Position numbers and translations under genes: made by a program
Part shown: positions 8,558-16,832 of the stretch, piece after piece
Numbering within the stretch: the stretch's first letter is position 1
Layout: every line of letters begins with the position of its first letter
Assembly (NCBI RefSeq): GCF_900115075.1
Contig: NZ_FOVG01000003.1
Coordinates: forward strand, 62,001-126,000
From: Candidatus Pantoea varia
GTDB lineage: Bacteria > Pseudomonadota > Gammaproteobacteria > Enterobacterales > Enterobacteriaceae
DNA length: 64,000 nucleotides
Direction of reading: 5' to 3'
Notes under the pieces: model-generated
Seen by the model: only the letters and a program-made list of their open reading frames with translations
What the model was told of the DNA's origin: nothing
The model's database searches: none

Positions 8558-9736
8558 ATGGCGGAGTTTGCAGCTTCAGACATGGTCGCAGGGCTGGAAG
8601 AGAACCTCTTCAGCATGCTGGAAAAGCAGGCAGCACAACTGGATGATGCGCTGTTACCGCTGATCGATCTCTCCTCCGGCAGTCCGCGTCAGCCGACGCC
8701 GCCTGCGGTAATCGCTTCATTACAGGTTGCGGCAGAGAAACCGGAGAACCATGAGTATCCCTCGTTCTGGGGCAAACCCGCGCTTCGTCGTGCTATCGCC
8801 GCCTTTTACCAGCGTCACTACGGCGTCACGCTCGATCCTGAAACTGAAGTGGCGCTGTTCCAGGGCGCGCACATTGGGGTCAACGGTTTTCCCCGCGCCC
8901 TGCTCAATCCGGGTCAGGTGTTGATCTCTACCGATCCCTGCTATCCGCTCTACCGATCAGCAGCCCGTCAGGCTGGTGCCGATTTTTATGGCATTCCACT
9001 GGAGGCGCGCAATGCTTTCCTGCCCGATTTCACCCAGGTGCCAGACGAGATCGCGGCGCGTGCCGGTCTGCTGCTGCTCAATTACCCCCATAATCCCACC
9101 GGCGCACTGGCGACACCCGCGCTGTTCACTGACGCGCTGGCCTTCGCCCGCCAGCATCATATTCCGCTGATTAATGACTTTGCCTACGCCACACTGGGCA
9201 GTGAGTCGGGCGAACAGCCGCTGAGTCTGCTGGCACAGCCCGATGGCAAGGCCTGGGGCGTGGAAATTTACACGCTGTCAAAAAGTGCGCTCATGGCAGG
9301 CTGGCGGGTGGGGTTTGCGGTGGGAAACGCCTCGATGATTGCGGCATTTAAAAAACTTCATACTCATAGCTACAGCACGGTTTATGGCGCGTTGCAGGAT
9401 GCCGCCATCACCGCGTTATCGCTGCCCGCTGAACAACTCACATCGCTGGCAGAGCATTACCATCAGCGGCGCAAAGTGATTTTAGCCAGGCTGGCAGCGA
9501 TGCACTGGCCGGTACGCGCCCGTCAGGGCACCTTTTTCCTCTGGCTTGCCGCGCCAGCCGGTTTCACCGGAGAGCAGTTCGCCGCCCTGCTACTGGCACA
9601 GTGTCATCTGCTGGTAGCACCGGGTTACGGATTTGGCGCAGCGGGGCGTGATTTTATTCGCATCAGCCTGACAGCCGGGACGGAGCAACTAATGCAGGCG
9701 CTGGATCGCATCGACGAACTGAAATTGTTCAGGTAG
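8558..9736 (+). CDS. Class I/II pyridoxal-phosphate aminotransferase
   Basis: This 392-residue cytoplasmic fold-type I aminotransferase has the NYPHNPTGA motif near 180 that binds the cofactor ring and carboxylate. It also has TLSKSALMAGWRVGF near 240, with the Schiff-base lysine in SK. The ATG at 8558 is preferred because a GGGAG ribosome binding site lies 5-9 bases upstream; an upstream in-frame codon at 8513 has none. The gene is divergent from the metQNI-bisC operon. In context it could transaminate methionine or the imported derivative, or act on another amino acid. It resembles LL-diaminopimelate/aspartate-type enzymes, but the substrate is not determinable here. Confidence 0.85.
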   Translation: MAEFAASDMVAGLEENLFSMLEKQAAQLDDALLPLIDLSSGSPRQPTPPAVIASLQVAAEKPENHEYPSFWGKPALRRAIAAFYQRHYGVTLDPETEVALFQGAHIGVNGFPRALLNPGQVLISTDPCYPLYRSAARQAGADFYGIPLEARNAFLPDFTQVPDEIAARAGLLLLNYPHNPTGALATPALFTDALAFARQHHIPLINDFAYATLGSESGEQPLSLLAQPDGKAWGVEIYTLSKSALMAGWRVGFAVGNASMIAAFKKLHTHSYSTVYGALQDAAITALSLPAEQLTSLAEHYHQRRKVILARLAAMHWPVRARQGTFFLWLAAPAGFTGEQFAALLLAQCHLLVAPGYGFGAAGRDFIRISLTAGTEQLMQALDRIDELKLFR

Positions 9737-10046
9737 TGCATTAGTACCGGGAAAATCAGATCCGGAGATGACAAGAGCAATAGCCGTGAGATATGACGAA
9801 ATGTTTATAGCCGTAAGCAGGCGTGAATAAGTTCACTATGCTGGTTTTGTCAGTTAATGCAGTTATTTCGGCTGAAAACTTGCAAAAAATTACAATCGTA
9901 GTCTAGAGTTTACCGGCTGCGGTTTCTGCCGCTTCACTTAAAAAATTATTCGGCTTCTTATAGCTTTCATTTCCACGGTTTCTTCTGAACATTGTTTGCG
10001 GCTGCGAAAGCTATAAGACTCCTTCATTGATGCACCTGAGGAGAAT
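9737..10046 (+). other. Non-coding leader/promoter region of the proP-like gene
   Basis: This is a 310-base stretch without a convincing gene. Its first half is AT-rich and presumably holds the promoter for the osmolyte transporter; I could not pick a convincing -35/-10 pair. Its second half holds the long inverted repeat described separately at 9956-10018. A good GAGGAG ribosome binding site stands immediately before the ATG at 10047. Confidence 0.6.
9956..10018 (+). repeat. 13-bp perfect inverted repeat in the proP-like leader
   Basis: TCTTATAGCTTTC at 9956-9968 is the exact reverse complement of GAAAGCTATAAGA at 10006-10018, with 37 bases between. The structure ends 28 bases before the start codon of the proP-like gene. 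It could fold as an RNA hairpin in the leader, or be a paired protein-binding site. No U-run follows, so it is not an intrinsic terminator. Confidence 0.75.
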
Positions 10047-11513
10047 ATGGACACCAGAAACTCATCGTCTGAACACCCAAAGAAACACTTCTGGAACAGG
10101 AAGCCAAAAGAGCTGACTGTTGACGACATTACCGTAATCGACAACGACATGCTGAAGCGGGCAGTTGGCGCGGCGGCGTTAGGTAATGCGATGGAATGGT
10201 TCGACTTTGGCGTATACAGCTATCTCGCCGTGATCATCGGCAAAGTCTTTTTCCCGGATGCCAACAACGCGGTGCAGCTGATCGCCACCTTTGGTACGTT
10301 TGCAGCGGCCTTCCTGGTGCGTCCCATTGGCGGTCTGGTATTTGGCCCGCTGGGTGACCGCATCGGACGGCAGAAAGTGCTGGCGATGACGATGATCATG
10401 ATGTCAATTGGTACGTTTTGTATCGGACTAATCCCGGCTTACTCTTCAATCGGCATCATGGCACCGATTCTGCTGCTGGTGGCACGTCTGATTCAGGGCT
10501 TCTCAACCGGCGGTGAATATGGCGGCGCCGCGACCTTTATTGCGGAGTATTCTACCGATAAACGCCGTGGCTTTATGGGCAGCTTCCTGGAATTCGGCAC
10601 CATCGGCGGTTACCTGCTGGGTGCCAGCCTGGTCACGGTGATGACCACCGTGATGTCGAATGAGGCCATGATGTCCTGGGGCTGGCGCGTACCATTCTTT
10701 ATCGCCGCGCCGCTGGGCCTGTTTGGTCTCTATGTGCGACTGAAACTGGAAGAGACCCCGGCATTCCAGCAGCACATGGAAAAACAGGAAGCGCTGGAAC
10801 AAAGCAAGCCGCGTCTGACGCTGATGCAGATGCTGAGCAAATACCGCGCACCGATGATGAAATGTATCGGTCTGGTGCTGCTGTTTAACGTCTCTAACTA
10901 CATGCTGACCTCGTACATGCCGAGCTATCTGACCGGCGTACTGGGTCTGCCAGAGTTAAGTGGCCTGCTGCTGGTGATGGTGGCGATGTTCGTGATGATG
11001 CCGCTGACGCTGCTGTGGGGTCGCTGGACTGACCGCATTGGTCGTCGCCCGGTGATTGCCTTTGGTGCGGTGGGTCTGATCCTGCTCGCCATCCCGAGCT
11101 TTATGCTGATCGGGTCCGGTAATATGTGGGCGGTATTTGGCGGCCTGATGATTCTGGGTGTCCTGCACACCTGCTTCAGCGGCACTATGCCTTCGACGCT
11201 GCCTGCGCTGTTTACTACCGATATCCGTTACAGTGCGCTGGCCATCGGCTTTAACCTGTCGGTTTCGCTGTTTGGTGGTACGACACCGCTGATTACCGCG
11301 TGGCTGGTGGATACCACTAAAAACAATATGATGCCAGCTTACTACATGATGGGCGCGGGCGTGATTGGCCTGCTCACCATTCTGACGGTACGGGAAACGG
11401 CCCGTCAACCGCTGACCGGTTCCTCCCCTGCGGTGGCGACCAAAGCGGAAGCGCATCGCCTGATCGACAAGTTGCGTAAGCGGCACAAGCCATCAGCAAC
11501 TGCTGCAAAATAA
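10047..11513 (+). CDS. proP: ProP-like proline/betaine:H+ symporter (MFS)
   Basis: This 488-residue inner-membrane carrier has 12 predicted membrane segments. It shares the ProP core with E. coli: LGNAMEWFDFGVY near 47-59, GDRIGRQK near 110, STGGEYGGAATFIAEYS near 155, and YMPSYL near 290. It would import proline, glycine betaine or related osmolytes with protons. The C-terminal tail is short and basic (RLIDKLRKRHK). It lacks the coiled-coil that tunes osmotic activation in E. coli ProP, so osmosensing may differ. The start is fixed by a GAGGAG ribosome binding site. A strong intrinsic terminator follows. Confidence 0.85.
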   Translation: MDTRNSSSEHPKKHFWNRKPKELTVDDITVIDNDMLKRAVGAAALGNAMEWFDFGVYSYLAVIIGKVFFPDANNAVQLIATFGTFAAAFLVRPIGGLVFGPLGDRIGRQKVLAMTMIMMSIGTFCIGLIPAYSSIGIMAPILLLVARLIQGFSTGGEYGGAATFIAEYSTDKRRGFMGSFLEFGTIGGYLLGASLVTVMTTVMSNEAMMSWGWRVPFFIAAPLGLFGLYVRLKLEETPAFQQHMEKQEALEQSKPRLTLMQMLSKYRAPMMKCIGLVLLFNVSNYMLTSYMPSYLTGVLGLPELSGLLLVMVAMFVMMPLTLLWGRWTDRIGRRPVIAFGAVGLILLAIPSFMLIGSGNMWAVFGGLMILGVLHTCFSGTMPSTLPALFTTDIRYSALAIGFNLSVSLFGGTTPLITAWLVDTTKNNMMPAYYMMGAGVIGLLTILTVRETARQPLTGSSPAVATKAEAHRLIDKLRKRHKPSATAAK

Positions 11514-11521
11514 CAGTTCTG

Positions 11522-11548
11522 ACACCCTGCTCTGCAGGGTGTTTTTTT
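11522..11548 (+). terminator. Intrinsic terminator after the proP-like gene
   Basis: CACCCTGC (11523-11530) pairs with GCAGGGTG (11534-11541) around a 3-base loop and is followed by a run of seven T. It lies 9 bases after the stop codon. Confidence 0.9.
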
Positions 11549-11565
11549 CTCTGCCGTACCGTCGT

Positions 11566-12153
11566 TTACCTACCTGATTTAACTGCCCTGAAACGCGCCA
11601 CTTTCGCCCGATTGCCACACAGCGCCATGCTGCACCAGCGACGACGATGCGCTTTGGTGCGATCGTAAAACCACAGTGTACAGGCGGGATGTTCACAGCC
11701 ACGGACTCTGCTGAAGTCCTCCTGCGCCAGCAACATCGCAGCCTGTTCCGCAATCTGTCCCAGCCGCTGCATCACGCTGTGACCCGCATAGACCCGCCTG
11801 ATCTGTAAGGCACCCGGCTCCCCGGTCATTTGCAGATGACTGGTCGCTTCACCAAGCCAGGCGTTCAGCGTCTGAATATCAACGCCCTCTCCCGCTTTGT
11901 GCTGCTGCACGTTGTCACGAATGATCTGACGTAACTGACGCGCCGCCTCCAACAGCGCACCCGATTCATACTGCGGAACCGGGGCGTCTGGTGCCCGTCC
12001 TGCCTGATGTAGCCAGGCTTCAACATCCTGATCGGTTTGCCAGAAGTCGTGCGGCTGGCCTTCCACGATGGCCATAGTATTAATGAAATCCAGCGCCGGA
12101 TGATCGGCCAGAAACCACGGCCCCTGAGCAGTGTGTGATTGCGTTTCCGCCAT
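11566..12153 (-). CDS. CGNR zinc-finger / ABATE-domain regulator
   Basis: This 195-residue protein has an N-terminal ABATE (DUF1470-type) stress-sensor-like domain (HPALDFINTMAI near 20-31). A C-terminal zinc-finger region spans about 150-190 with the defining CGNR motif preceded by CEHPACTLWFYDRTKAHRRRWC. Members are presumed DNA-binding regulators. It is divergent from an alpha/beta hydrolase gene. The shared intergenic region carries three equally built inverted repeats (12188-12318), which are good candidates for its operators and suggest that it controls the hydrolase and itself. It converges with the proP-like gene across that gene's terminator. Confidence 0.88.
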   Translation of the reverse strand: MAETQSHTAQGPWFLADHPALDFINTMAIVEGQPHDFWQTDQDVEAWLHQAGRAPDAPVPQYESGALLEAARQLRQIIRDNVQQHKAGEGVDIQTLNAWLGEATSHLQMTGEPGALQIRRVYAGHSVMQRLGQIAEQAAMLLAQEDFSRVRGCEHPACTLWFYDRTKAHRRRWCSMALCGNRAKVARFRAVKSGR

Positions 12154-12187
12154 GATATGCCTCCCCTGTTAAATCTGCTGAAGCCAC

Positions 12188-12318
12188 TGTAACCGATAAA
12201 GAACTATTTGAGTAGTTACATCACATTTGTTGTAACCGTTATAAATTGATTTGACAGGTTACACCCTGACTGCATAATGACCCTAAGTAACCCCATAAAC
12301 ATCACTTAACCAGTTACA
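12188..12318. promoter_or_regulatory. Three (T/A)GTAACC-N19-(A/G)GTTACA operator candidates
   Basis: Three inverted pairs with identical geometry lie in the CGNR-hydrolase intergenic region. Pair 1 is TGTAACC at 12188-12194 with AGTTACA at 12214-12220. Pair 2 is TGTAACC at 12231-12237 with GGTTACA at 12257-12263. Pair 3 is AGTAACC at 12286-12292 with AGTTACA at 12312-12318. Each has exactly 19 bases between the arms. Pair 2 touches the -35 element of the hydrolase promoter, and pair 3 abuts its ribosome binding site, as expected for repression. Confidence 0.75.
12251..12278 (+). promoter_or_regulatory. Sigma-70 promoter of the alpha/beta hydrolase gene
   Basis: A consensus -35 TTGACA (12251-12256) and a -10 CATAAT (12273-12278) are separated by 16 bases. 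They lie 50 bases upstream of the hydrolase ATG and inside the repeated operator array. Confidence 0.8.
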
Positions 12319-12328
12319 GGAGTTCAGC

Positions 12329-13195
12329 ATGCGTGATCAATCCCTTTCGTACCGCTACCAGCAGGCCGATGGCGTCAATATTTTCTATCGCGAAGCAGGC
12401 GATCCGGCTCTGCCGGTCCTGCTGTTGTTGCACGGCTTTCCCACCTCTTCACACCAGTTCCGCGATCTCATCCCGCTTCTGGCCGATAAATTTCATCTCA
12501 TTGCACCCGATATGCCGGGCTTTGGCTTCACTGAAGTCCCTGCTGAGCGTAACTATTCCTGGACCTTCGACGCGCTTGGTCAGACGCTGACCGCCTTTGT
12601 CGATGCTCTGGGGCTGGAACGTTATGCGATGTACGTTTTCGACTATGGCGCACCTGCCGGTCTGCGACTGGCGCTGGCTTACCCCGATCGTGTCAGCGGA
12701 CTGATATCACAAAACGGTAACGCCTATCTGGAGGGATTAGGAGAGGCCTGGGCGCCGGTCCGTGCCTACTGGGACGATCCCAGTGAAGCAAATGGTCAGG
12801 TGATCCGTGACGCCATCCTGACGCCGGAAGGGGTGAAGTGGCAGTATCTGCATGGGGTGAGCGATCCGCAGCAGATCGCCCCTGAAACCTATACCCTGGA
12901 TACGCTGCTGATGGAGCGCCCCGGTAACAAAGATATTCAGCAGGCACTGTTTCTCAATTACGCCAGTAATCTGAAACGTTATCCGGAATTTCAGGCGTTC
13001 TTTCGCCAGCAACAGGTGCCAACGCTGGTGATCTGGGGCAAGCACGATCCTTTCTTTATTCCACCGGGCGCAGTGGCCTGGCAGCGCGATAATCCACAGG
13101 CGGTGGTCGAGATGCTGGATAGCGGCCACTTCGCGCTGGAGACGCACACCCATCACATTGCGTCGCGCATCCGCGAGATGTTCAGCGGCGACTAA
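12329..13195 (+). CDS. Alpha/beta hydrolase, epoxide hydrolase/dehalogenase-like
   Basis: This 288-residue cytoplasmic enzyme has the oxyanion motif HGFP starting at H35. The nucleophile is an aspartate, D105 in VFDYGAP, instead of serine. A probable acid lies in GKHDPF (near 240) and the catalytic histidine in SGHFALE (near 270). An Asp nucleophile is typical of epoxide hydrolases and haloalkane/haloacetate dehalogenases. An AGGAG ribosome binding site supports the start at 12329. It is divergent from the CGNR regulator, which probably represses it in the absence of some reactive or toxic substrate. The substrate itself is unknown. Confidence 0.88.
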   Translation: MRDQSLSYRYQQADGVNIFYREAGDPALPVLLLLHGFPTSSHQFRDLIPLLADKFHLIAPDMPGFGFTEVPAERNYSWTFDALGQTLTAFVDALGLERYAMYVFDYGAPAGLRLALAYPDRVSGLISQNGNAYLEGLGEAWAPVRAYWDDPSEANGQVIRDAILTPEGVKWQYLHGVSDPQQIAPETYTLDTLLMERPGNKDIQQALFLNYASNLKRYPEFQAFFRQQQVPTLVIWGKHDPFFIPPGAVAWQRDNPQAVVEMLDSGHFALETHTHHIASRIREMFSGD

Positions 13196-13246
13196 CCCGC
13201 TGCGTGCAGAGGCAGGCTATTCAGCGCTGCCTCTGCAAACGTGGAG

Positions 13247-13795
13247 TCATTCATTGCTAAAGCGGCCGACTGTGCTGGCCGCGCCCAGCGCATGGCCTTT
13301 CAGCTGTGCAACCAGCTCTGCCTGGGTTAACCCTGCTTTCAACTGACCCACCGGCAAATCGGTGGCGATCAGCACAAAGTTATAGTGATGCAGACCGCTG
13401 CCGGCAGGCGGACAAGGACCATAATAGTGCAGCGTCCCTGGGGTATTTTTTCCGCCGGTATAGTCCTTGCCATTTGTCAGGGCCCCCTGCGCAAATGACG
13501 AGCGGCTGGCGGGAATGTTATAGGCCACCATGTGAGTAACGCCGAGCCCTTTGGCCCCGACCGGATCGGTCATCAGCAGGGCCAGACTGCGGGTGCCTGC
13601 CGGAATCGCAGACCAGTTAAGTTCGGGAGAGATATTTTCACCGGTGCAGGAAGGATTACTTTTATTGGCACCAGCAAACTTTTTATCCAGGAGCGCATTA
13701 TCGCTGAAGTCTTGTGATTGCAGCGTAAACACCGACGCCGCCAGTGTGGTCATTGGCAAAACGGCCAGCACCGTCGCGCAGAGTAATTTTTTCAC
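13247..13795 (-). CDS. YbhB/YbcL-type PEBP-family secreted protein
   Basis: This 182-residue protein has a cleavable signal peptide (about residues 1-19, ending TTLAA). A phosphatidylethanolamine-binding-protein-like fold follows. Family signatures are the DPVGAKGLGVTHMVAYNIP segment near 77-95 and YGPCPPAGSGLHHYNF near 125-140. The periplasmic location distinguishes it from cytoplasmic YbhB and matches YbcL-like members. Function is not established for this branch. It is transcribed towards the hydrolase gene and shares no obvious operon. Confidence 0.87.
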   Translation of the reverse strand: MKKLLCATVLAVLPMTTLAASVFTLQSQDFSDNALLDKKFAGANKSNPSCTGENISPELNWSAIPAGTRSLALLMTDPVGAKGLGVTHMVAYNIPASRSSFAQGALTNGKDYTGGKNTPGTLHYYGPCPPAGSGLHHYNFVLIATDLPVGQLKAGLTQAELVAQLKGHALGAASTVGRFSNE

Positions 13796-14052
13796 CAGCT
13801 ACTCCTTATCAGATTATTCAAGAGATTATGTTGCGGATGGATTGCGTCACTGCCTGTTTACTATAACGGCTTTAATACGATTGACCCGACTGACCGCCCG
13901 TTCAGGCGTCAGGAAACGGCAAATCTATGATCTCCGTCGCGCTGGCAGATAGTCCTGACGCGTTGCCCTGTGACGTATTACCCGATATAAGTTAACTCCT
14001 CTGGCTGAAGTTTCGCCTGAATCATCGTCACTGTCACCGATAAGTGGACACT

Positions 14053-14931
14053 ATGCAGATTGAAGATCTCCGGATTTACGTTGCCGTCATGCATGCTGGC
14101 AACTTTACTGCAGCAGCTGAGCATCTGATGTTATCGAAACAGTATGTCAGCCGCCGCATGGCCGCACTGGAGGCGTCATTGGGAGTACGACTGCTGATAC
14201 GCAATACCCGTAAGCTGTCTGTAACGGATGCAGGTTTACTGTTCGCGCAACATGCTCAGCGCATTCTGGATGAGATTCAGGAAGCAGAACTGGCGGTGTC
14301 AGAGCAACAGCAGACGCTGCGCGGAACCTTCCGGATCAATTTGCCGATGTCCTTTGGCATGAGCCACCTCTCTCCCCTGATTGCTGAATTTCTGAGCCAC
14401 CATCCGTCATTGCAGTTTCATATTGAGCTGGCTGACCGCTATGCCGATGTGATTGGCGAAGGCGTTGATATGGCGATTCGCATTGGTACACTGGCGGATT
14501 CCACGCTGATTGCCCGTCCGCTCGGCGAGCTGAAGCGGGTTATCTGCTGCAGCCCCCACTATCTGGAACGTGCAGGCACGCCGCAGCAGCCAGAAGCCTT
14601 GCTGCAACACGCCTGTCTGCGCTACGGACGTGAAGGTCAGAATGGCTGGGAATTGCAGGTCAATGGTAAACCGAAGTGGCTGGCGGTGCAGGGGCCAATG
14701 GTGAGTAACAACGGCGAGGTCCTGCGTGATGCCGCACTGGCAGGCTTAGGACTGGTATTGTTACCCGCCTTTATCGTTGAGACAGCCCTGCAACGCGGTG
14801 AGCTGGTGACCGTGCTGGACGACTATCTGCCGTCCCCGCTCTCCCTGAATGCGGTTTACCCGCAGCACCGTCAGCGCAGCGAAGTAAACCGCCAGTTACT
14901 GGCCTTTCTCCAGGCGCGTTTAGCGTCGTGA
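14053..14931 (+). CDS. LysR-family transcriptional regulator
   Basis: This 292-residue regulator has an N-terminal winged helix-turn-helix (LRIYVAVMHAGNFTAAAEHL onward, residues 6-60). A LysR substrate-binding domain covers about 90-290 (FRINLPMSFGMSHLSPLIAEF region). The ATG at 14053 is preferred over a GTG nine bases upstream; no strong ribosome binding site decides between them. It converges with the dihydroxyacetone kinase gene, 5 bases apart, so it is not clearly that gene's regulator. The inducer is unknown; the type resembles the many short LysR proteins controlling neighbouring oxidoreductases. Confidence 0.88.
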   Translation: MQIEDLRIYVAVMHAGNFTAAAEHLMLSKQYVSRRMAALEASLGVRLLIRNTRKLSVTDAGLLFAQHAQRILDEIQEAELAVSEQQQTLRGTFRINLPMSFGMSHLSPLIAEFLSHHPSLQFHIELADRYADVIGEGVDMAIRIGTLADSTLIARPLGELKRVICCSPHYLERAGTPQQPEALLQHACLRYGREGQNGWELQVNGKPKWLAVQGPMVSNNGEVLRDAALAGLGLVLLPAFIVETALQRGELVTVLDDYLPSPLSLNAVYPQHRQRSEVNRQLLAFLQARLAS

Positions 14932-14936
14932 CAGCA

Positions 14937-16574
14937 CTAAAGTTTTTTTAATGCCGCAAAGACTCTGGCGACAGCGACGGCACCCGGATCGGGCACGCCG
15001 TTGAGATTAGTACTGTTAAGGTAAGAGGATCGGCCTGCTTTTGCTTTCCCCATGCTGGCGGTTGCATCACTGCCCTGCTGTGCCGCATCAGCCGCCTCTG
15101 CCAGCGGTTTATCCGCCACCAGCGCCTCGATTGCCGGTTGCAGCGCATCAATCAGCGTGCGATCCCCTGGTTGTGCCCCGCCATACTGCTTCATCTTTTC
15201 CAGACCCTGCTGCAGGGCCGCGGGCAGCGCGCCACCTTCAGCCAGCTGCTGCGCAGCAGCAGTGAAAAAGATCGCCATCAGCACGCCGCTGGAGCCGCCC
15301 ATTACCGTCGCCAGTCGCTCACCCGTCACCGCGAGCAGATCGGGCAAGGCATTTAACGGCAGCTTTTTGTCTGCACATTCGCGCTGGATCTGGCGCGCCC
15401 CCGCTGCGAAAGTCGAACCGGTATCGCCATCGCCGACCTGGGCATCCAGTTTGTTTAGTTCGCTTTCGCTGGCGATCAGGGTTTCACAGATGCTGTTCAC
15501 AAACGCAGCGACTGTCGGGTTATCTGAGGGTTGAGCCGGATGCGCTGTTGCCTCTTTTGTCGCGTTAACCGGCTGCAGCGGTACGATTTTAACCGCCTGA
15601 ACCCAGCCGGTGACCTCAACCGGCGCGCAGATCGCCTCTTCGAACAGCGGTGTCAGCATCATGGAGGTGACGGAAAAGCCTTTCATGTCCAGCGCGGTCA
15701 TCAGTGGAGCCGGGCCAATCAGATAATCACTGCCCCGGCTGAGCGGCGACTCAATCAGGTCCCGCGTCACCAGACTCATTTCCAGCGCGGACATGCCGCC
15801 AAGATTATTGACTAACAGCGCGCGTGGCTGGTCGTTGCCCGGCATCACTTTCTCCAGCAGATGCTGCACAATCTGCTGACTGTTTTGCGTCTGCATTACG
15901 TCAACACCCGGTTCGCCGTGGATCCCCAGCCCCATTTCAACACTGCCGTCTGGCACCCGCTGGCCGGTCTGTTCATCCGGCAGATGGCAGCTTGAGAGCG
16001 CAACGCCCATGGTGGCGATAGCACGACTGGCTGCCTCTGCGGCCTCGGTCACCGCCGCCAGGTCATCACCCCTTTCTGCGACGAAACCCGCCACTTTATG
16101 CACCAGCAACGTGCCCGCTACGCCGCGTGGCTGAGGATTATCGGGCAACGCAACATCATCACCGACAATCACCATATTGACGCTGAATCCCGCTTTACGC
16201 GCTTTTTCTGCCGCCAGGCCGAAATTGAGTCGATCCCCGGTGTAGTTTTTCACAATCAGCAGACATCCTGCCTCACCGGTGATGTTGATGATGGCGTTGT
16301 AAACCGCGTCCACGCTGGGAGAGGCAAACACATCGCCACAGACGGCCGCCGTCAGCATCCCTTTGCCGATAAAGCCGACATGGGCCGGTTCATGGCCTGA
16401 ACCACCACCGGAAATCAGCGCGACCTGCTGTTTTTGCCAGTCATTACGCATCACGATGCGAATGCGCGGATCGACCTGCAACCGGACCAGATTGCGCCAT
16501 GGGCTGGCGTAAATCATGCCATCTAACGCGCTGTCGACGAGATCATCCTTTTTATTCATTACGAATCGGGTCAT
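14937..16574 (-). CDS. ATP-dependent dihydroxyacetone kinase (DhaK-DhaL fusion)
   Basis: This 545-residue single-chain kinase matches the size of the Citrobacter-type DAK (about 552). The N-terminal DhaK domain carries GGGSGHEPAHVG and GIHGEPG, the regions with the substrate-binding histidines. The C-terminal DhaL domain carries the Mg-ATP aspartates in DAQVGDGDTG. It would phosphorylate dihydroxyacetone, or a related short keto-sugar, to the glycolytic phosphate. The start at 16574 follows an AGGAAAGAAG ribosome binding site; upstream codons overlap it. It is divergent from the fucO-like gene across 258 bases, which suggests joint use in metabolism of three-carbon compounds. Confidence 0.92.
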   Translation of the reverse strand: MTRFVMNKKDDLVDSALDGMIYASPWRNLVRLQVDPRIRIVMRNDWQKQQVALISGGGSGHEPAHVGFIGKGMLTAAVCGDVFASPSVDAVYNAIINITGEAGCLLIVKNYTGDRLNFGLAAEKARKAGFSVNMVIVGDDVALPDNPQPRGVAGTLLVHKVAGFVAERGDDLAAVTEAAEAASRAIATMGVALSSCHLPDEQTGQRVPDGSVEMGLGIHGEPGVDVMQTQNSQQIVQHLLEKVMPGNDQPRALLVNNLGGMSALEMSLVTRDLIESPLSRGSDYLIGPAPLMTALDMKGFSVTSMMLTPLFEEAICAPVEVTGWVQAVKIVPLQPVNATKEATAHPAQPSDNPTVAAFVNSICETLIASESELNKLDAQVGDGDTGSTFAAGARQIQRECADKKLPLNALPDLLAVTGERLATVMGGSSGVLMAIFFTAAAQQLAEGGALPAALQQGLEKMKQYGGAQPGDRTLIDALQPAIEALVADKPLAEAADAAQQGSDATASMGKAKAGRSSYLNSTNLNGVPDPGAVAVARVFAALKKL

Positions 16575-16727
16575 GTCTTCTTTCCTCATAGGCATGCGGG
16601 TTTGCTGATGAAGCAGTGTTACATACCACTGACGACAGTGAGAAATCCATCAACAGGTCTGTAGCCTGATTTCAGACATACCGCACGAAAACCAGCTGGC
16701 TCAGGCGCACTGATTTTTACTAATTGA

Positions 16728-16741
16728 TTGATTTTTATCAA
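16728..16741. promoter_or_regulatory. Perfect FNR box between the DAK and fucO-like genes
   Basis: TTGATTTTTATCAA matches the FNR consensus TTGAT-N4-ATCAA at all ten defined positions. It lies 91 bases before the fucO-like ATG and about 150 bases before the kinase ATG. It fits oxygen-responsive control of an iron-dependent dehydrogenase. Confidence 0.75.
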
Positions 16742-16832
16742 ATGTCTTTACCTGAAAGTGAGAGGTTCTGCGCAGAACATGAACCGGGGATCACGGATGG
16801 TAAAAATTCATTTGTTAACAGAGGACGTTTTA

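Noticed and set aside
8361..8663. 100-codon plus-strand frame before the aminotransferase
   Set aside because: It lacks a ribosome binding site, overlaps the real gene out of frame and has no conserved features.
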